A stretch of DNA of 64,000 nucleotides from assembly GCA_943788235.1 (NCBI GenBank), contig CALSPM010000003.1:336413-400412 (forward strand), written 5' to 3'. A program made the translations under genes and the position numbers. The notes beneath the pieces are model-generated. The model was not told where the DNA came from and did not search any database. It saw nothing but the letters and a program-made list of their open reading frames with translations. Within the stretch, counting starts at the first letter, position 1. Each line of letters opens with the position of its first letter. Of this stretch, positions 8,693-17,376 are shown in pieces. This stretch comes from an uncultured Cyclobacteriaceae bacterium. Lineage in GTDB: Bacteria > Bacteroidota > Bacteroidia > Cytophagales > Cyclobacteriaceae.

Positions 8693-9457
8693 TTGAGAAA
8701 ATTAAAACCAAAAAAGTATTTAGGTCAGCATTTCTTGAAAGATGAGACGATCGCCCTAGATATTGTGGCTGCGATAGGGAAAGGATCAGGAAGTCTGCTT
8801 GAAGTAGGACCTGGTATGGGGGTGCTTACAAAGCACTTACTACAAAATGATCAGTTGATGACCTTTGATCTTGATAAAGCTTCCATTGATTATCTGAAAG
8901 AAAAATATCCCGATCATGTAGAGAAATTTCAGTTAAAAGATTTTTTGAAAGAAAATTTAATGGAGTACCAAACTCCCATTCGGGTGATAGGAAATTTCCC
9001 CTTTAACATCTCTTCCCAGATATTTTTCCAAGTTTATGCACATCACGACCGTGTTGAAGAGGTCGTATGTATGATTCAAAAAGAAGTTGCCGAACGTATT
9101 GTTTCTAAGCATGGAAACAAAGTTTATGGGATATTAAGTGTGCTGTTGCAGACATTTTATGATATTGAATACTTATTTTCGGTAGACTCTATGGTATTTG
9201 ACCCCCCGCCCAAAGTAAATTCAGCAGTGATCAAGCTGGTGAGAAACAATCGCTTAGACTTCGACGCAAAGACGTTGAAGCGTGTGGTTAAGGCAGGATT
9301 TGGGAAGCGGCGTAAAACCTTGAGAAACGCATTAAAAGAGTTAAATTTACCCGATACTTTGACTGCGCAAGAAGTTTTTAATAGACGCGCCGAACAGTTA
9401 TCTGTTCAAGATTTTATTGATTTGATGGAAAAAATCGAGGAGGCATGGAAAAAATAA
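8693..9457 (+). CDS. rsmA: 16S rRNA (adenine1518-N6/adenine1519-N6)-dimethyltransferase
   Basis: RsmA (KsgA) dimethylates two adenines in the 3' hairpin of 16S rRNA during 30S maturation. The 254-aa protein begins RKLKPKKYLGQHFLKDE. The SAM motif LEVGPGMGVLT is at residues 36-46, and the catalytic motif is NFPFNIS at 101-107 (commonly NLPYNIS, so aromatic substitutions of the usual kind). The start is a TTG at 8693; no ATG precedes the conserved QHFLKD. It is divergent from pdxA with only 46 bp between, and it runs into mgtE. Confidence 0.95.
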   Translation: MRKLKPKKYLGQHFLKDETIALDIVAAIGKGSGSLLEVGPGMGVLTKHLLQNDQLMTFDLDKASIDYLKEKYPDHVEKFQLKDFLKENLMEYQTPIRVIGNFPFNISSQIFFQVYAHHDRVEEVVCMIQKEVAERIVSKHGNKVYGILSVLLQTFYDIEYLFSVDSMVFDPPPKVNSAVIKLVRNNRLDFDAKTLKRVVKAGFGKRRKTLRNALKELNLPDTLTAQEVFNRRAEQLSVQDFIDLMEKIEEAWKK

Positions 9458-10809
9458 TGGAATTTGAGTTTTCGAAAGAATTTTTAGAGCGTTTCAAGTT
9501 AGCTTTAACTGATCGAGATGATGTTTACATTCAAGAGTCCTTGGGAGGGGTCCGTTCTGCAGATATTTGTGAAATACTTAGTGAAATAGGCATTGAAGAG
9601 GCTAAATATGCATTTGATATACTGTCTTCAGACATTGCTGCCAATGTTTTGGTAGAATTAGAGGAAGATTTCCGTGTAGAGTTTATGGAATATTTCGCCA
9701 TCAATGAGCTGTCTCATTTCATTGAGATACTCGATTCCGATGATGGTGCTGACTTATTGAACGAATTGTCCCCTCAGCGCCGAGAGGAAATCTTGGAGGA
9801 AATCAAAAATGAAGAAAAAGTAGGACATCTTTTGGATTTGATTCGTTATGATGAGGATGTCGCAGGCGGGCTGATGGCCAAAGAATTGGTCAAGGCAAGA
9901 GAGAATTGGACAGTCAAAAGGTGCATTGAGGAAATTAAGATCCAAGCGGAGAATGTTGAAAAAATATATTCTGTTTATGTGGTAGATCAACAGGAGAGAT
10001 TAAAAGGGAGGGTGAGTTTGAAACTTATTCTTTTAGCAGATGATGATAAAAAAGTATCCGAAATATTTGAAGAAAACATTATTTCTGTGGGTATATTCCT
10101 TGAGGCTCAAGACGTAGCCAATATTATGCAAAAATATGACTTAGATGCCGTACCTGTGGTGAATGTGAGAAGAAAGCTCGTAGGCCGAATTACCATTGAT
10201 GACGTGGTAGATGTGATTACTGAATCGGCAGAAGAAGAAAGACAATTAATGTCTGGAGTGACCTCAGACATAGAAGAAGATGATGGAGTTTGGGTTATTT
10301 CCAAGGCTCGACTTCCTTGGTTAGTGATAGGTATGACAGGAGGCTTGATTGCGGCACAAATTGCTGATTATTATTCAGGTGCACTCAACATAATCGCACG
10401 TTTATCTTTATTTATACCCTTAATTATGGCTACAGGAGGTAATGTAGGCATTCAATCATCCGCTATAGTTATTCAAAGTTTAGCTGGAAAAAATGGGTTC
10501 AATGATGCTTTGGGCAATAGATTGTTAAAAATGTTTTATGTTGCCATGGTCAATGGCAGTATTCTTGCTGTAATGGTCTTTGGGGCGATCATGCTGCTGT
10601 TTAAGGATCAATTGCTCGCTATTACTGCCTCAATAGCTCTGCTCAATGTGGTACTTTTGGCTTCATTTATGGGGACTATTACGCCCCTGTTGTTAGATCG
10701 GTTTGGCGTCAATCCAGCCATTGCTTCGGGCCCGTTTATCACCACGGCAAATGACCTTTTGGGGCTCACAGTTTATTTTTCCATTGCCGTCTTTTTGTAC
10801 AGTTTATAA
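9445..10809 (+). CDS. mgtE: MgtE-family magnesium transporter
   Basis: MgtE is a homodimeric Mg2+ channel gated by cytosolic Mg2+. Its layout is complete in 454 aa: an acidic N-domain (LNELSPQRREEILEEI), two CBS domains around residues 140-260 (IYSVYVVDQQERLKGRVSL, DLDAVPVVNVRRKLVGRITIDDV), and a C-terminal five-helix pore region with LIMATGGNVGIQSSA and ANDLLGLTVYFSIA. The ATG at 9445 overlaps rsmA by 13 bp; a second ATG at 9457 overlaps the rsmA stop as TAATG and may be the real start. The gene is translationally coupled on both sides. Confidence 0.94.
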   Translation: MEKIMEFEFSKEFLERFKLALTDRDDVYIQESLGGVRSADICEILSEIGIEEAKYAFDILSSDIAANVLVELEEDFRVEFMEYFAINELSHFIEILDSDDGADLLNELSPQRREEILEEIKNEEKVGHLLDLIRYDEDVAGGLMAKELVKARENWTVKRCIEEIKIQAENVEKIYSVYVVDQQERLKGRVSLKLILLADDDKKVSEIFEENIISVGIFLEAQDVANIMQKYDLDAVPVVNVRRKLVGRITIDDVVDVITESAEEERQLMSGVTSDIEEDDGVWVISKARLPWLVIGMTGGLIAAQIADYYSGALNIIARLSLFIPLIMATGGNVGIQSSAIVIQSLAGKNGFNDALGNRLLKMFYVAMVNGSILAVMVFGAIMLLFKDQLLAITASIALLNVVLLASFMGTITPLLLDRFGVNPAIASGPFITTANDLLGLTVYFSIAVFLYSL

Positions 10810-11756
10810 TGCCCTTAAATCAAAAAATATTGGTGGTAGACCAAATGCATGATTCAATTCATGAGGTATTTCGTGGTATTGGTTTTGAGTGTTCCTATCA
10901 CCCTGAGATCACGCGAAAGGCAATGATACAAATATTGCCAGATTATGTTGGACTGATCATTAGGAGTAAGACCGCCGTTGATCACGAATTAATTCTCAAG
11001 GCTAAAAAATTGAGGTTTATAGGTAGGGCTGGGGCTGGAGTGGATAATATTGATGTGGACTTATTGGCTAAAAAAGGCATTACATTATTCAATGCGCCGG
11101 AAGGAAATCGGGATGCGGTAGGTGAGCATGGGGTTGGCATGCTACTGATGTTGTTAAATAAATTGAGGTTAGCTGACCAGGAGGTGCGTTCTTATCTGTG
11201 GGACAGGGAATCTAATAGAGGCCATGAGTTGAAAAATAAAGCGGTGGGTATCTTTGGTTTTGGATTTATGGGGAGCGCTTTTGCAGAGAAATTACGTGGG
11301 TTTGATTGTGAGATAATAGCTTATGACAAGTATAAAAAAGGTTATACCTCAGATATAAATTATGTAAAAGAGGTTGATCTCACTGATTTTAAACGAAGGA
11401 CTGAGATCTTGAGTATTCACATCCCTTTGACGCATGAAACCTATCACCTATTCGATTACGATTGTTTAAATTCTTTTAGAAATCTTAAATACATTATCAA
11501 TATGGCCAGAGGTGAAGTATTGTCTTTAAAAGATTTAAGTGCGATCATGTGTGAAGGAAATTTGAGTGGAGCGGCTTTAGATGTATTGGAAAATGAAAAG
11601 TTGAATACGTTGACCTTAGAAGAGCAAAATATTTATCAAAGTTTGTTTGATCATGAGCAGACCATTTTTTCACCGCACGTAGCAGGGTGGACTTATGAGT
11701 CCTACGAAAGAATCAATCATGTTTTGGCAAAAAAAATTTCTGAGCTGAAATTTTAA
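10809..11756 (+). CDS. D-isomer-specific 2-hydroxyacid dehydrogenase (3-phosphoglycerate-dehydrogenase-like)
   Basis: The 315-aa protein has the full NAD-binding fold of this family: GRAGAGVDNIDVDLLAKKG near residue 75, FNAPEGNRDAVGEHGVGM, the Rossmann motif GIFGFGFMGSAF near 148, the catalytic Arg in NMARGEV, Glu in LDVLENEKL, and His in SPHVAGWT. There is no ACT domain, so it is shorter than regulated SerA. It most likely oxidises 3-phosphoglycerate for serine synthesis or reduces another 2-ketoacid; serC is not adjacent. The ATG overlaps the mgtE stop (TAATG), suggesting coupled translation. Confidence 0.85.
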   Translation: MPLNQKILVVDQMHDSIHEVFRGIGFECSYHPEITRKAMIQILPDYVGLIIRSKTAVDHELILKAKKLRFIGRAGAGVDNIDVDLLAKKGITLFNAPEGNRDAVGEHGVGMLLMLLNKLRLADQEVRSYLWDRESNRGHELKNKAVGIFGFGFMGSAFAEKLRGFDCEIIAYDKYKKGYTSDINYVKEVDLTDFKRRTEILSIHIPLTHETYHLFDYDCLNSFRNLKYIINMARGEVLSLKDLSAIMCEGNLSGAALDVLENEKLNTLTLEEQNIYQSLFDHEQTIFSPHVAGWTYESYERINHVLAKKISELKF

Positions 11757-11776
11757 TTATAATGGCCAATTTTATT

Positions 11777-11784
11777 TATCTTTG
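11777..11784 (+). promoter_or_regulatory. -7 promoter element for greA
   Basis: TATCTTTG matches TAnnTTTG exactly, and TTTA stands 21 nt upstream at the -33 place (3 of 4). The TTG at 11782 that opens the track's longer greA ORF lies inside this box, so the downstream ATG at 11869 is the believable start. A small hairpin (CGGTC-CAT-GACCG, 11812-11824) followed by a T-rich run lies in the resulting leader. Confidence 0.55.
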
Positions 11785-11868
11785 CTACTCAATGTTAAAA
11801 GCACTTTAAGGCGGTCCATGACCGTTCTTTTTTGTTTAGGGTGTTTCTCAAAAATATTTTTTTTTAAT

Positions 11869-12342
11869 ATGTCAGTTAATTATTTCTCAAAAGACGGCCT
11901 GCAGAAGATCAAAGATGAATTAAAAGATCTTCAGACCAAAGGACGCGCCGACATGGCTAAGCAAATAGCGGAAGCTAGAGATAAAGGAGATTTGAGTGAA
12001 AATGCTGAATACGATGCTGCCAAAGATGCTCAAGGTCATCTTGAGCACAGGATCAAACAATTGGAAGCCATCGTAGGAGATGCCCGCGTATTGGATATCA
12101 ATGCTGTTGATATGTCCAAGGTAGGCGTTTTGAGTTTTGTTAGAATTAAGAATCTAAAAAATAACGTAGAAGTTAAATATCAATTGGTCGCGGAGGAAGA
12201 GGCCAATTTGGCATCGGGTAAAATTTCTGTTAAATCACCCATTGGTCAAGGTTTATTAGGAAAAAAAGTAGGTGATTTGGCAGTAATGAATGTGCCAGTA
12301 GGAGAAATGAAATTTGAGATTTTAGAGATAAGTTACGACTGA
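11869..12342 (+). CDS. greA: Transcription elongation factor GreA
   Basis: GreA rescues backtracked RNA polymerase by stimulating transcript cleavage. From the ATG at 11869 the protein is 157 aa, the family length. It shows the N-terminal coiled coil with acidic tip (RDKGDLSENAEYDAAKDAQG, residues about 36-55, with the DLSENAEY catalytic-tip motif) and the C-terminal FKBP-like domain (SPIGQGLLGKKVGDLAVMNVP). The track's start at 11782 adds 29 hydrophobic residues that the family lacks and begins inside a promoter, so I reject it. The HIT gene follows after 1 bp. Confidence 0.95.
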   Translation: MSVNYFSKDGLQKIKDELKDLQTKGRADMAKQIAEARDKGDLSENAEYDAAKDAQGHLEHRIKQLEAIVGDARVLDINAVDMSKVGVLSFVRIKNLKNNVEVKYQLVAEEEANLASGKISVKSPIGQGLLGKKVGDLAVMNVPVGEMKFEILEISYD

Positions 12343-12343
12343 T

Positions 12344-12736
12344 ATGCCTTCTGTGTTTTCTCAAATTGCTAGTCATGAAATCCCTTCTCACATCGTAGCT
12401 GAGGATGAGCAACATGTAGCCTTTTTAGACATCAGTCCATTGGTCATGGGGCATGTACTCGTGATTCCCAAAAGAGAAGTTGACTACATTTACGATTTAG
12501 AGGATGATGAAATAGGAGCACTTCACATCTTCGCGAAAAAAGTTGCCAAGTCACTGAAATCAGCCATTCCTTGTTTGCGCATTGGCGTCAGTGTGATCGG
12601 CTTAGAAGTGCCTCATGCTCATATACATTTAATCCCTCTTAGTTCGATGGAAGATATTAATTTTAGTAGGATGAAATTATCACCTTCAAATGAAGAATTA
12701 GAGGTAATTTCAAAGAGAATAATCGCACATTCTTAG
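12344..12736 (+). CDS. HIT-family nucleotide hydrolase
   Basis: The 130-aa protein carries the histidine-triad motif as PHAHIHLIPL near residue 89-98, with upstream family pattern FLDISPLVMGHVLVIPKREV. HIT proteins hydrolyse adenosine phosphoramidates or similar nucleotide conjugates; the bacterial housekeeping substrate is not settled. It follows greA by 1 bp and is probably co-transcribed. Its TAG stop overlaps the ruvC stop on the other strand within TTAG. Confidence 0.92.
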   Translation: MPSVFSQIASHEIPSHIVAEDEQHVAFLDISPLVMGHVLVIPKREVDYIYDLEDDEIGALHIFAKKVAKSLKSAIPCLRIGVSVIGLEVPHAHIHLIPLSSMEDINFSRMKLSPSNEELEVISKRIIAHS

Positions 12737-13299
12737 GATTTAATTCTTTTGGGATTGTCACTTAAAAAAGCACCCCAACCTTGGGTCTTCTTCGTATGCG
12801 TATTGCCCTGAAAATGGTGACAAAGGGCAACGGCCAGTGCATCAGTGGCATCTAATAGATAATCTGTTTTCTTAAATTTCAGCAAGTTTTGAATCATGGC
12901 TGCTACTTGTTCCTTAGAAGCATTACCATTTCCTGTTACCGATTGTTTTACCTTTTTTGGCGCATATTCATTGATAGGTATGTCGTGCGTCAGCGCAGCA
13001 GCCATCGCGACCCCTTGGGCCCTACCTAATTTGAGCATTGATTGTACATTTTTACCGAAAAAAGGAGCTTCAAGAGCAACTTCATCAGGCATGAAGTCTT
13101 CGATAATTTGATTGACCCTATCGTATATTTTTTTTAATTTTAATTCATGCCCAACATACTTTTTCAGATGAATGACACCAAATTGCAATAATTTAATTTC
13201 CTGCTTTTGAACGACGATGACGCCATATCCCATGACACTGGTTCCGGGATCTAAGCCTAAAATAATTTTGCTTGCTGCTATTTTATTTTCAATACCCAT
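12733..13299 (-). CDS. ruvC: Holliday junction resolvase RuvC
   Basis: RuvC cuts Holliday junctions as a dimer with RuvAB. Starting at the ATG at 13299 gives 188 aa, near the usual 170-190. Acidic active-site residues are seen in IILGLDPGTSVMGYG (Asp17), VALEAPFFGKN (Glu) and LLDATDALAVALCHH (paired Asp). The ORF track extends 14 residues further (MDFLICQGSPLFVA), which is not family-like. RuvA and RuvB are not nearby. Confidence 0.93.
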   Translation of the reverse strand: MGIENKIAASKIILGLDPGTSVMGYGVIVVQKQEIKLLQFGVIHLKKYVGHELKLKKIYDRVNQIIEDFMPDEVALEAPFFGKNVQSMLKLGRAQGVAMAAALTHDIPINEYAPKKVKQSVTGNGNASKEQVAAMIQNLLKFKKTDYLLDATDALAVALCHHFQGNTHTKKTQGWGAFLSDNPKRIKS

Positions 13300-13470
13300 G
13301 GCTACAAATAAAGGGGATCCTTGACAGATTAAAAAGTCCAATGGCGGACCTCTTGGGATTTTATTGAACTTGTTTCTGAGGGGTTGTACATTTTTTGAAT
13401 TGGGATTAGATATCGCTATTGGATAGCATTTTAATTTTATTTTTTGGTTTTGATGTTAAGCGATTACTTT

Positions 13471-13478
13471 TAAATTTG
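13471..13478 (+). promoter_or_regulatory. -7 promoter element before the 84-aa gene
   Basis: TAAATTTG matches TAnnTTTG and TTTG lies 18 nt upstream. The track's GTG start at 13478 is the last base of this box, which argues that translation begins at the ATG at 13502 instead. Confidence 0.5.
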
Positions 13479-13501
13479 TGACGACCATTAATGATGACTG
13501 G

Positions 13502-13756
13502 ATGACAAATACTCAATATGAAATAATAGATGCGCTCTATTTTGTGATCCATTTTGATGAATTACTAGCGCAACTCGATTTGGACGAAGGGCTCTTGGTA
13601 GTTGAGCTTCATAAACTCCATCAGAAGGGTTGGATTAGGGTTTATGATACCATTAATCAGGAACTTGAAAACCATGCTCTACTAGATGATAGAATTATAA
13701 AATATCAATTTCTTGCGAGCAAACAAGGATTAATTGCGCACAATTCTGATGGGTAA
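13502..13756 (+). CDS. Hypothetical protein, 84 aa
   Basis: I do not recognise a named family. From the ATG at 13502 the product is a small acidic soluble protein (MTNTQYEIIDALYFVIHFDE) with LDLDEGLLVVELHKLHQKGWIRVYD in the middle, a pattern compatible with a winged-helix-like fold in which a short helical unit precedes a GWI(R)V strand. No signal peptide or membrane segment. A good promoter stands just upstream. A decayed polysaccharide deacetylase follows, so it may once have belonged to the same transcript as tatD and ansA. Confidence 0.65.
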   Translation: MTNTQYEIIDALYFVIHFDELLAQLDLDEGLLVVELHKLHQKGWIRVYDTINQELENHALLDDRIIKYQFLASKQGLIAHNSDG

Positions 13757-13794
13757 TGGCCGTTATGAAAGGGTAAAAAAATGATGAAAAAAGA

Positions 13795-14448
13795 GCATTT
13801 TTGGTGAGGAGCCATCTTTTTATTAAATAACCTAATTGGTTAAAATTCATAACCCCCGGGCTTACTTGGTCACTGCCCAATGATGACTAATTTATTTATT
13901 TGACTTTTGATGATGGCCCCGTCAACAAGGCAACACCCTATGTGGTGGATGTTTTAAATGATTTAAAGGCAAAAGTGAGTTTTTTTGTGGTTGGGGAAAT
14001 GGCTGAAAAAAATATAGTATTATTGTAGCTTATGACTGCTTCAGGCCATTTTATTGGGAACCATACTTATCAGCACCTCAACGAGTGGAAAACCCCTGCC
14101 CAGATTTATTTGAAGGCTATACTTAAGTGTCAGCAATTCATTGATGCGATCGTGCCTGCATCTTCCATAAAATTATTTCATCCCTCTTATGGTAGGCTGA
14201 CTAAAACCCAAATAGGGATGCTTAAAAAGGAATATAAAATTATTTTGTGTGAAAAGATTTCTGGATACTACCAACCCAATTTCTCTTTTCCGAGAGTATT
14301 GCGTTCATTATACGAAGCTCAGGCGGGAGATATTGTGCTTTTTCATGATATTATTAAATGTTATCAAAATGTTGAGATTTTCTTACTCAAATTTTTAGCC
14401 TTTTTTTCGGCGAGAGGGTATACATTTAGAATACTAAATATGTGTTGA
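13795..14448 (+). pseudogene. Decayed polysaccharide deacetylase (NodB-type)
   Basis: One continuous reading frame carries the domain: PNWLKFITPGLTWSLPND, then the metal-site motif YLTFDDGPVNKATPYVVD, VSFFVVGEMAEKN, GHFIGNHTYQHLNEWK, FHPSYGRLTKTQ and GDIVLFHDIIK. Three stops interrupt it without any frameshift: TAA after the LFIK stretch, TAA before FIYLTFDD, and TAG after NIVLL (14026-14028). Active-site-adjacent residues also drift (FHPSYGR where RPPYGR is usual). The 138-aa ORF at 14032 in the track is its 3' part. Intact members remove N-acetyl groups from peptidoglycan or chitin-like sugars. Confidence 0.85.
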
Positions 14449-14451
14449 ATT

Positions 14452-15219
14452 ATGCTGATAGAAACACATGCCCACCTCTATTCAAAAGACTTCAATGAAG
14501 ATGTGAATCAAGTTATTCTTCGTGCTAAGGAAGCAGGAATTGAGAAAATACTCATGCCTAATATTGATAGCCAAAGTATTGAACCTATGCTTGGGCTTGA
14601 AACGGCTTACCCTAATTTTTGTCTACCCATGATAGGATTACACCCTTGCTCGGTCAATAGTAATTATGAAGATGAATTGGCGAGGGTATCTTTTTGGTTA
14701 AAAAAACGAAAATTTATCGCGATTGGTGAAATAGGAACCGACTTATACTGGGACAAAACCTTTTGGCCAGAGCAGCAAAAAGCATTCCTTCAACAATGTC
14801 AATGGGCTTTAGATTATGATCTGCCCATTGCAATCCACAGTAGAGCTTCGATCGCGGAGACCATTGATTTAATTAGACCCTATGTTCTCAAGGGGCTCAA
14901 GGGTGTTTTTCATTGTTTTGCTGGCTCGATTACCCAAGCGGCTGAAATTAAAAACTTAGGATTTTATTTGGGTATTGGAGGGGTTTTGACTTTTAAAAAT
15001 GGAGGTTTAAATGATTTAATGGCTGAGATAGGAATCGATCATATTATTTTGGAGACAGACAGTCCTTATTTAGCGCCTAAACCTTTTCGAGGAAAAAGAA
15101 ATGAGCCTGCCTACCTGACGCACATAGTTCGTGAGTTATCTTTATGCTTAGATATGAATGTTTCTGAGATTTCTCAAATCACCAGTCAACATGCTAAGAT
15201 CTTATTTCGATTAAAATGA
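14452..15219 (+). CDS. tatD: TatD-family metal-dependent hydrolase
   Basis: The 255-aa protein has the TIM-barrel metal sites of TatD nucleases: THAHLYSKDF at the N-terminus, IGEIGTDLYWD near residue 95, IHSRAS near 127, FHCFAGS near 155, and the C-terminal LETDSPYLAPKPFRGKRNEPAYL. Members are Mg2+-dependent exo-DNases or related hydrolases, thought to help repair oxidative damage. Its stop overlaps the ansA start by 4 bp (ATGA), so the two are translationally coupled. Confidence 0.93.
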   Translation: MLIETHAHLYSKDFNEDVNQVILRAKEAGIEKILMPNIDSQSIEPMLGLETAYPNFCLPMIGLHPCSVNSNYEDELARVSFWLKKRKFIAIGEIGTDLYWDKTFWPEQQKAFLQQCQWALDYDLPIAIHSRASIAETIDLIRPYVLKGLKGVFHCFAGSITQAAEIKNLGFYLGIGGVLTFKNGGLNDLMAEIGIDHIILETDSPYLAPKPFRGKRNEPAYLTHIVRELSLCLDMNVSEISQITSQHAKILFRLK

Positions 15220-16280
15220 ACTATAAAATCTTTAAAATCCGAACCAGTCATAATCTATCCGGACAGCGTTCCATTCTTATTATATATACCGGCGGCACTA
15301 TAGGTATGGTTCATGATGAAACTGGAAGTTTGGTGCCCTTCAACTTCATTAAAGTAATGGAGCGGATCCCTGAGTTATCTAAGATTGAAGTAGGATTGAC
15401 GGTGATCTCTTTTCCAAAGCCTATTGATTCTTCCAATGTGAGCATCCGCGACTGGCAAGCTCTTGGATACATCATTTACGAGAATTATGATCAATATGAT
15501 GGATTTGTTATTCTCCATGGAACCGATACGATGGCTTATTCAGCCTCTGCCTTAAGCTTTATGCTTGAAGGATTGGCAAAACCTGTTATTTTTACAGGAG
15601 CTCAAATACCTATTGGAAATTTAAGATCAGATGCCCGTGAAAATCTAATTACTGCCATAGAAATTGCTGCCGATCAGCGAAATGGAACGCCACTAATTAA
15701 AGAAGTTTGTATTTATTTTAATTTCGGGTTATTTCGGGGTAATAGGTCCCAAAAAGTTAAAAGCAGCACTTTTGCTGCTTTTGAGTCTCAAAATTACCCA
15801 CTACTCGCAGAAGTAGGAATGGATATAAATTATAATGAAGCTATTTTGGCAGCGCCCAATGGTTTAGTTCCCCTTCGTTTGCATCAAGATCTAGATGACA
15901 ATGTTGCCCTTTTAAAGATATTTCCAGGACTCAATAAAGCAGTGCTTGAAAGTATTTTAGGTAGTGAAAACCTCAAAGGACTAGTTATGGAAACCTTTGG
16001 ATCTGGAAATATACCGAATGAGCCCTGGTTCATTGAATGCTTAAAAAAGGCGGTCGCAAATCAGATCATTATTTTAAATGTGAGTCAATGTAGCGGAGGC
16101 GAAGTAATTCATGGAAGATACGAAACCAGTAGAAAATTATCAGAAATTGGAATTATTAGTGGAGGAAATATTACGACCGAATCTGCCATTATCAAGTTAA
16201 TGTTGTTTCTGGGGAGCAAGAAATCTCCAGAAATTATCAAGAATTTGCTTGTAAATCCTATGAATGGTGAAATGGATTGA
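15216..16280 (+). CDS. ansA: Type I (cytoplasmic) L-asparaginase
   Basis: Asparaginase hydrolyses L-asparagine to aspartate and ammonia. At 354 aa without a signal peptide this is the cytoplasmic form. Both catalytic threonine motifs are visible: IIYTGGTIGMV (near residue 22-32) and LHGTDTMAYSASAL (near residue 102), followed by KPVIFTGAQIPIGNLRSDAREN. The C-terminal domain (VMETFGSGNIP, NVSQCSGGEV) is complete. ATG overlaps the tatD stop. Confidence 0.95.
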   Translation: MNYKIFKIRTSHNLSGQRSILIIYTGGTIGMVHDETGSLVPFNFIKVMERIPELSKIEVGLTVISFPKPIDSSNVSIRDWQALGYIIYENYDQYDGFVILHGTDTMAYSASALSFMLEGLAKPVIFTGAQIPIGNLRSDARENLITAIEIAADQRNGTPLIKEVCIYFNFGLFRGNRSQKVKSSTFAAFESQNYPLLAEVGMDINYNEAILAAPNGLVPLRLHQDLDDNVALLKIFPGLNKAVLESILGSENLKGLVMETFGSGNIPNEPWFIECLKKAVANQIIILNVSQCSGGEVIHGRYETSRKLSEIGIISGGNITTESAIIKLMLFLGSKKSPEIIKNLLVNPMNGEMD

Positions 16281-16377
16281 TGAAAGGATAGATAAATAAA
16301 TCTAAATTTGGATAAGGTGTTTTTTCTTGATTTATTTGTTGTCATATTTAGTATGTACGATGAAGAGGTATTCAAAA

Positions 16378-16464
16378 GGAGAGGTGGCCGAGTGGCTGAA
16401 GGCGCACGCTTGGAAAGCGTGTATATCCTTGCGGATATCGGGGGTTCGAATCCCTTCCTCTCCG
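16378..16464 (+). tRNA. tRNA-Ser (anticodon GGA)
   Basis: An 87-nt cloverleaf with the long variable arm of class II tRNAs. The acceptor stem GGAGAGG pairs with CCTCTCC (16457-16463), discriminator G at 16464. The anticodon stem CACGC/GCGTG encloses the loop TTGGAAA, so the anticodon is GGA (reads TCC and TCT). The variable arm is the TATATCC..GGATATC hairpin. The T-loop GGTTCGAATCC is standard. CCA is not encoded. Confidence 0.96.
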
Positions 16465-16523
16465 CACTAAATATCTAAAAAAAAGAGAAAAAATTAATTT
16501 TAACTGTGACTAATCAATTGATT

Positions 16524-17357
16524 ATGAAAAAATTTCTAAGTTATTTTATTTTAGCTGGCTTACTATCCATCGCGTCGATGACTGCTTATGCCCAAGACCA
16601 GATGGACTCGAGTGAAATGGTAGCATCCGAGGATACGCTATCAATGACATCCCCTGATTCAACGATGGAAGAAATTGTTGAAGGGGTTGCGGTAATGGAA
16701 GAGGAAGTAGTAGAGGAAGAGGCAAGCTTTCATCAGGTGATCAAACAACAATTTATTGATGGAGGTCCAGAGTTCATGGGTATCGTATTGATATGCTTGA
16801 TCTTAGGCTTGGCCATATCCATTGAGCGCATCATTCACTTAAATTTAGCCACTACAAATGTATCGAAGCTGCTCGGTAAGGTAGATGAAGCTTTGAATTC
16901 AGGGGGGGTAGAAGCGGCCAAAGAAGTATGTAGAAACACTAATGGTCCCGTGGCTTCCATTTTTGTCCAAGGCTTAATGAGAATGTCCGAAGGAGTTGAA
17001 ATGGTTGAAAAATCAATTATAGCCTACGGTTCGGTCGAAATGGGAAAACTTGAAAAAGGAATGGTTTGGATTTCGTTATTTATTTCTTTGGCGCCTATGT
17101 TAGGATTTATGGGGACAGTGATAGGAATGATTGATGCATTTGATGCCATTGCAGCGGCAGGGGACGTATCTCCGTCGTTAGTAGCTGGGGGTATTAAAGT
17201 AGCGCTATTGACGACCGTTGGAGGTTTGATAGTGGCCGTTATTCTACAGTTATTTTATAATTATTTAGTTTCAAAAGTTGATTCTTTGGTCAACAGCATG
17301 GAAGATGCTTCGATTACTCTAGTCGATATGTTAGTTAGACATAATGAAGGTAAGTAA
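16524..17357 (+). CDS. exbB: ExbB/TolQ/MotA-family proton channel protein
   Basis: ExbB and ExbD use the proton gradient to power TonB-dependent outer-membrane transport. I start at the ATG at 16524 because it gives a signal-peptide-like N-terminus (MKKFLSYFILAGLLSIASMTAYAQ); the track's GTG at 16506 adds six residues. An acidic low-complexity linker of about 50 residues follows, then the membrane segment MGIVLICLILGLAISIERII, and near residue 190 the conserved pair of helices (SLAPMLGFMGTVIGMIDAFDAI and GGIKVALLTTVGGLIVAVILQL). Length with leader (277 aa) is typical for this phylum. Confidence 0.93.
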   Translation: MKKFLSYFILAGLLSIASMTAYAQDQMDSSEMVASEDTLSMTSPDSTMEEIVEGVAVMEEEVVEEEASFHQVIKQQFIDGGPEFMGIVLICLILGLAISIERIIHLNLATTNVSKLLGKVDEALNSGGVEAAKEVCRNTNGPVASIFVQGLMRMSEGVEMVEKSIIAYGSVEMGKLEKGMVWISLFISLAPMLGFMGTVIGMIDAFDAIAAAGDVSPSLVAGGIKVALLTTVGGLIVAVILQLFYNYLVSKVDSLVNSMEDASITLVDMLVRHNEGK

Positions 17358-17376
17358 ACTAAAATATTAAAAATAT

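Noticed and set aside
11782-11868. 29-residue N-terminal extension of GreA in the ORF track
   Set aside because: It begins inside the -7 promoter box, is hydrophobic, and is absent from the GreA family.
13795-14448. Stop-codon reassignment to explain the in-frame stops of the deacetylase
   Set aside because: Neighbouring intact genes end in TAA, TAG and TGA at family-typical lengths, so the stops are real.
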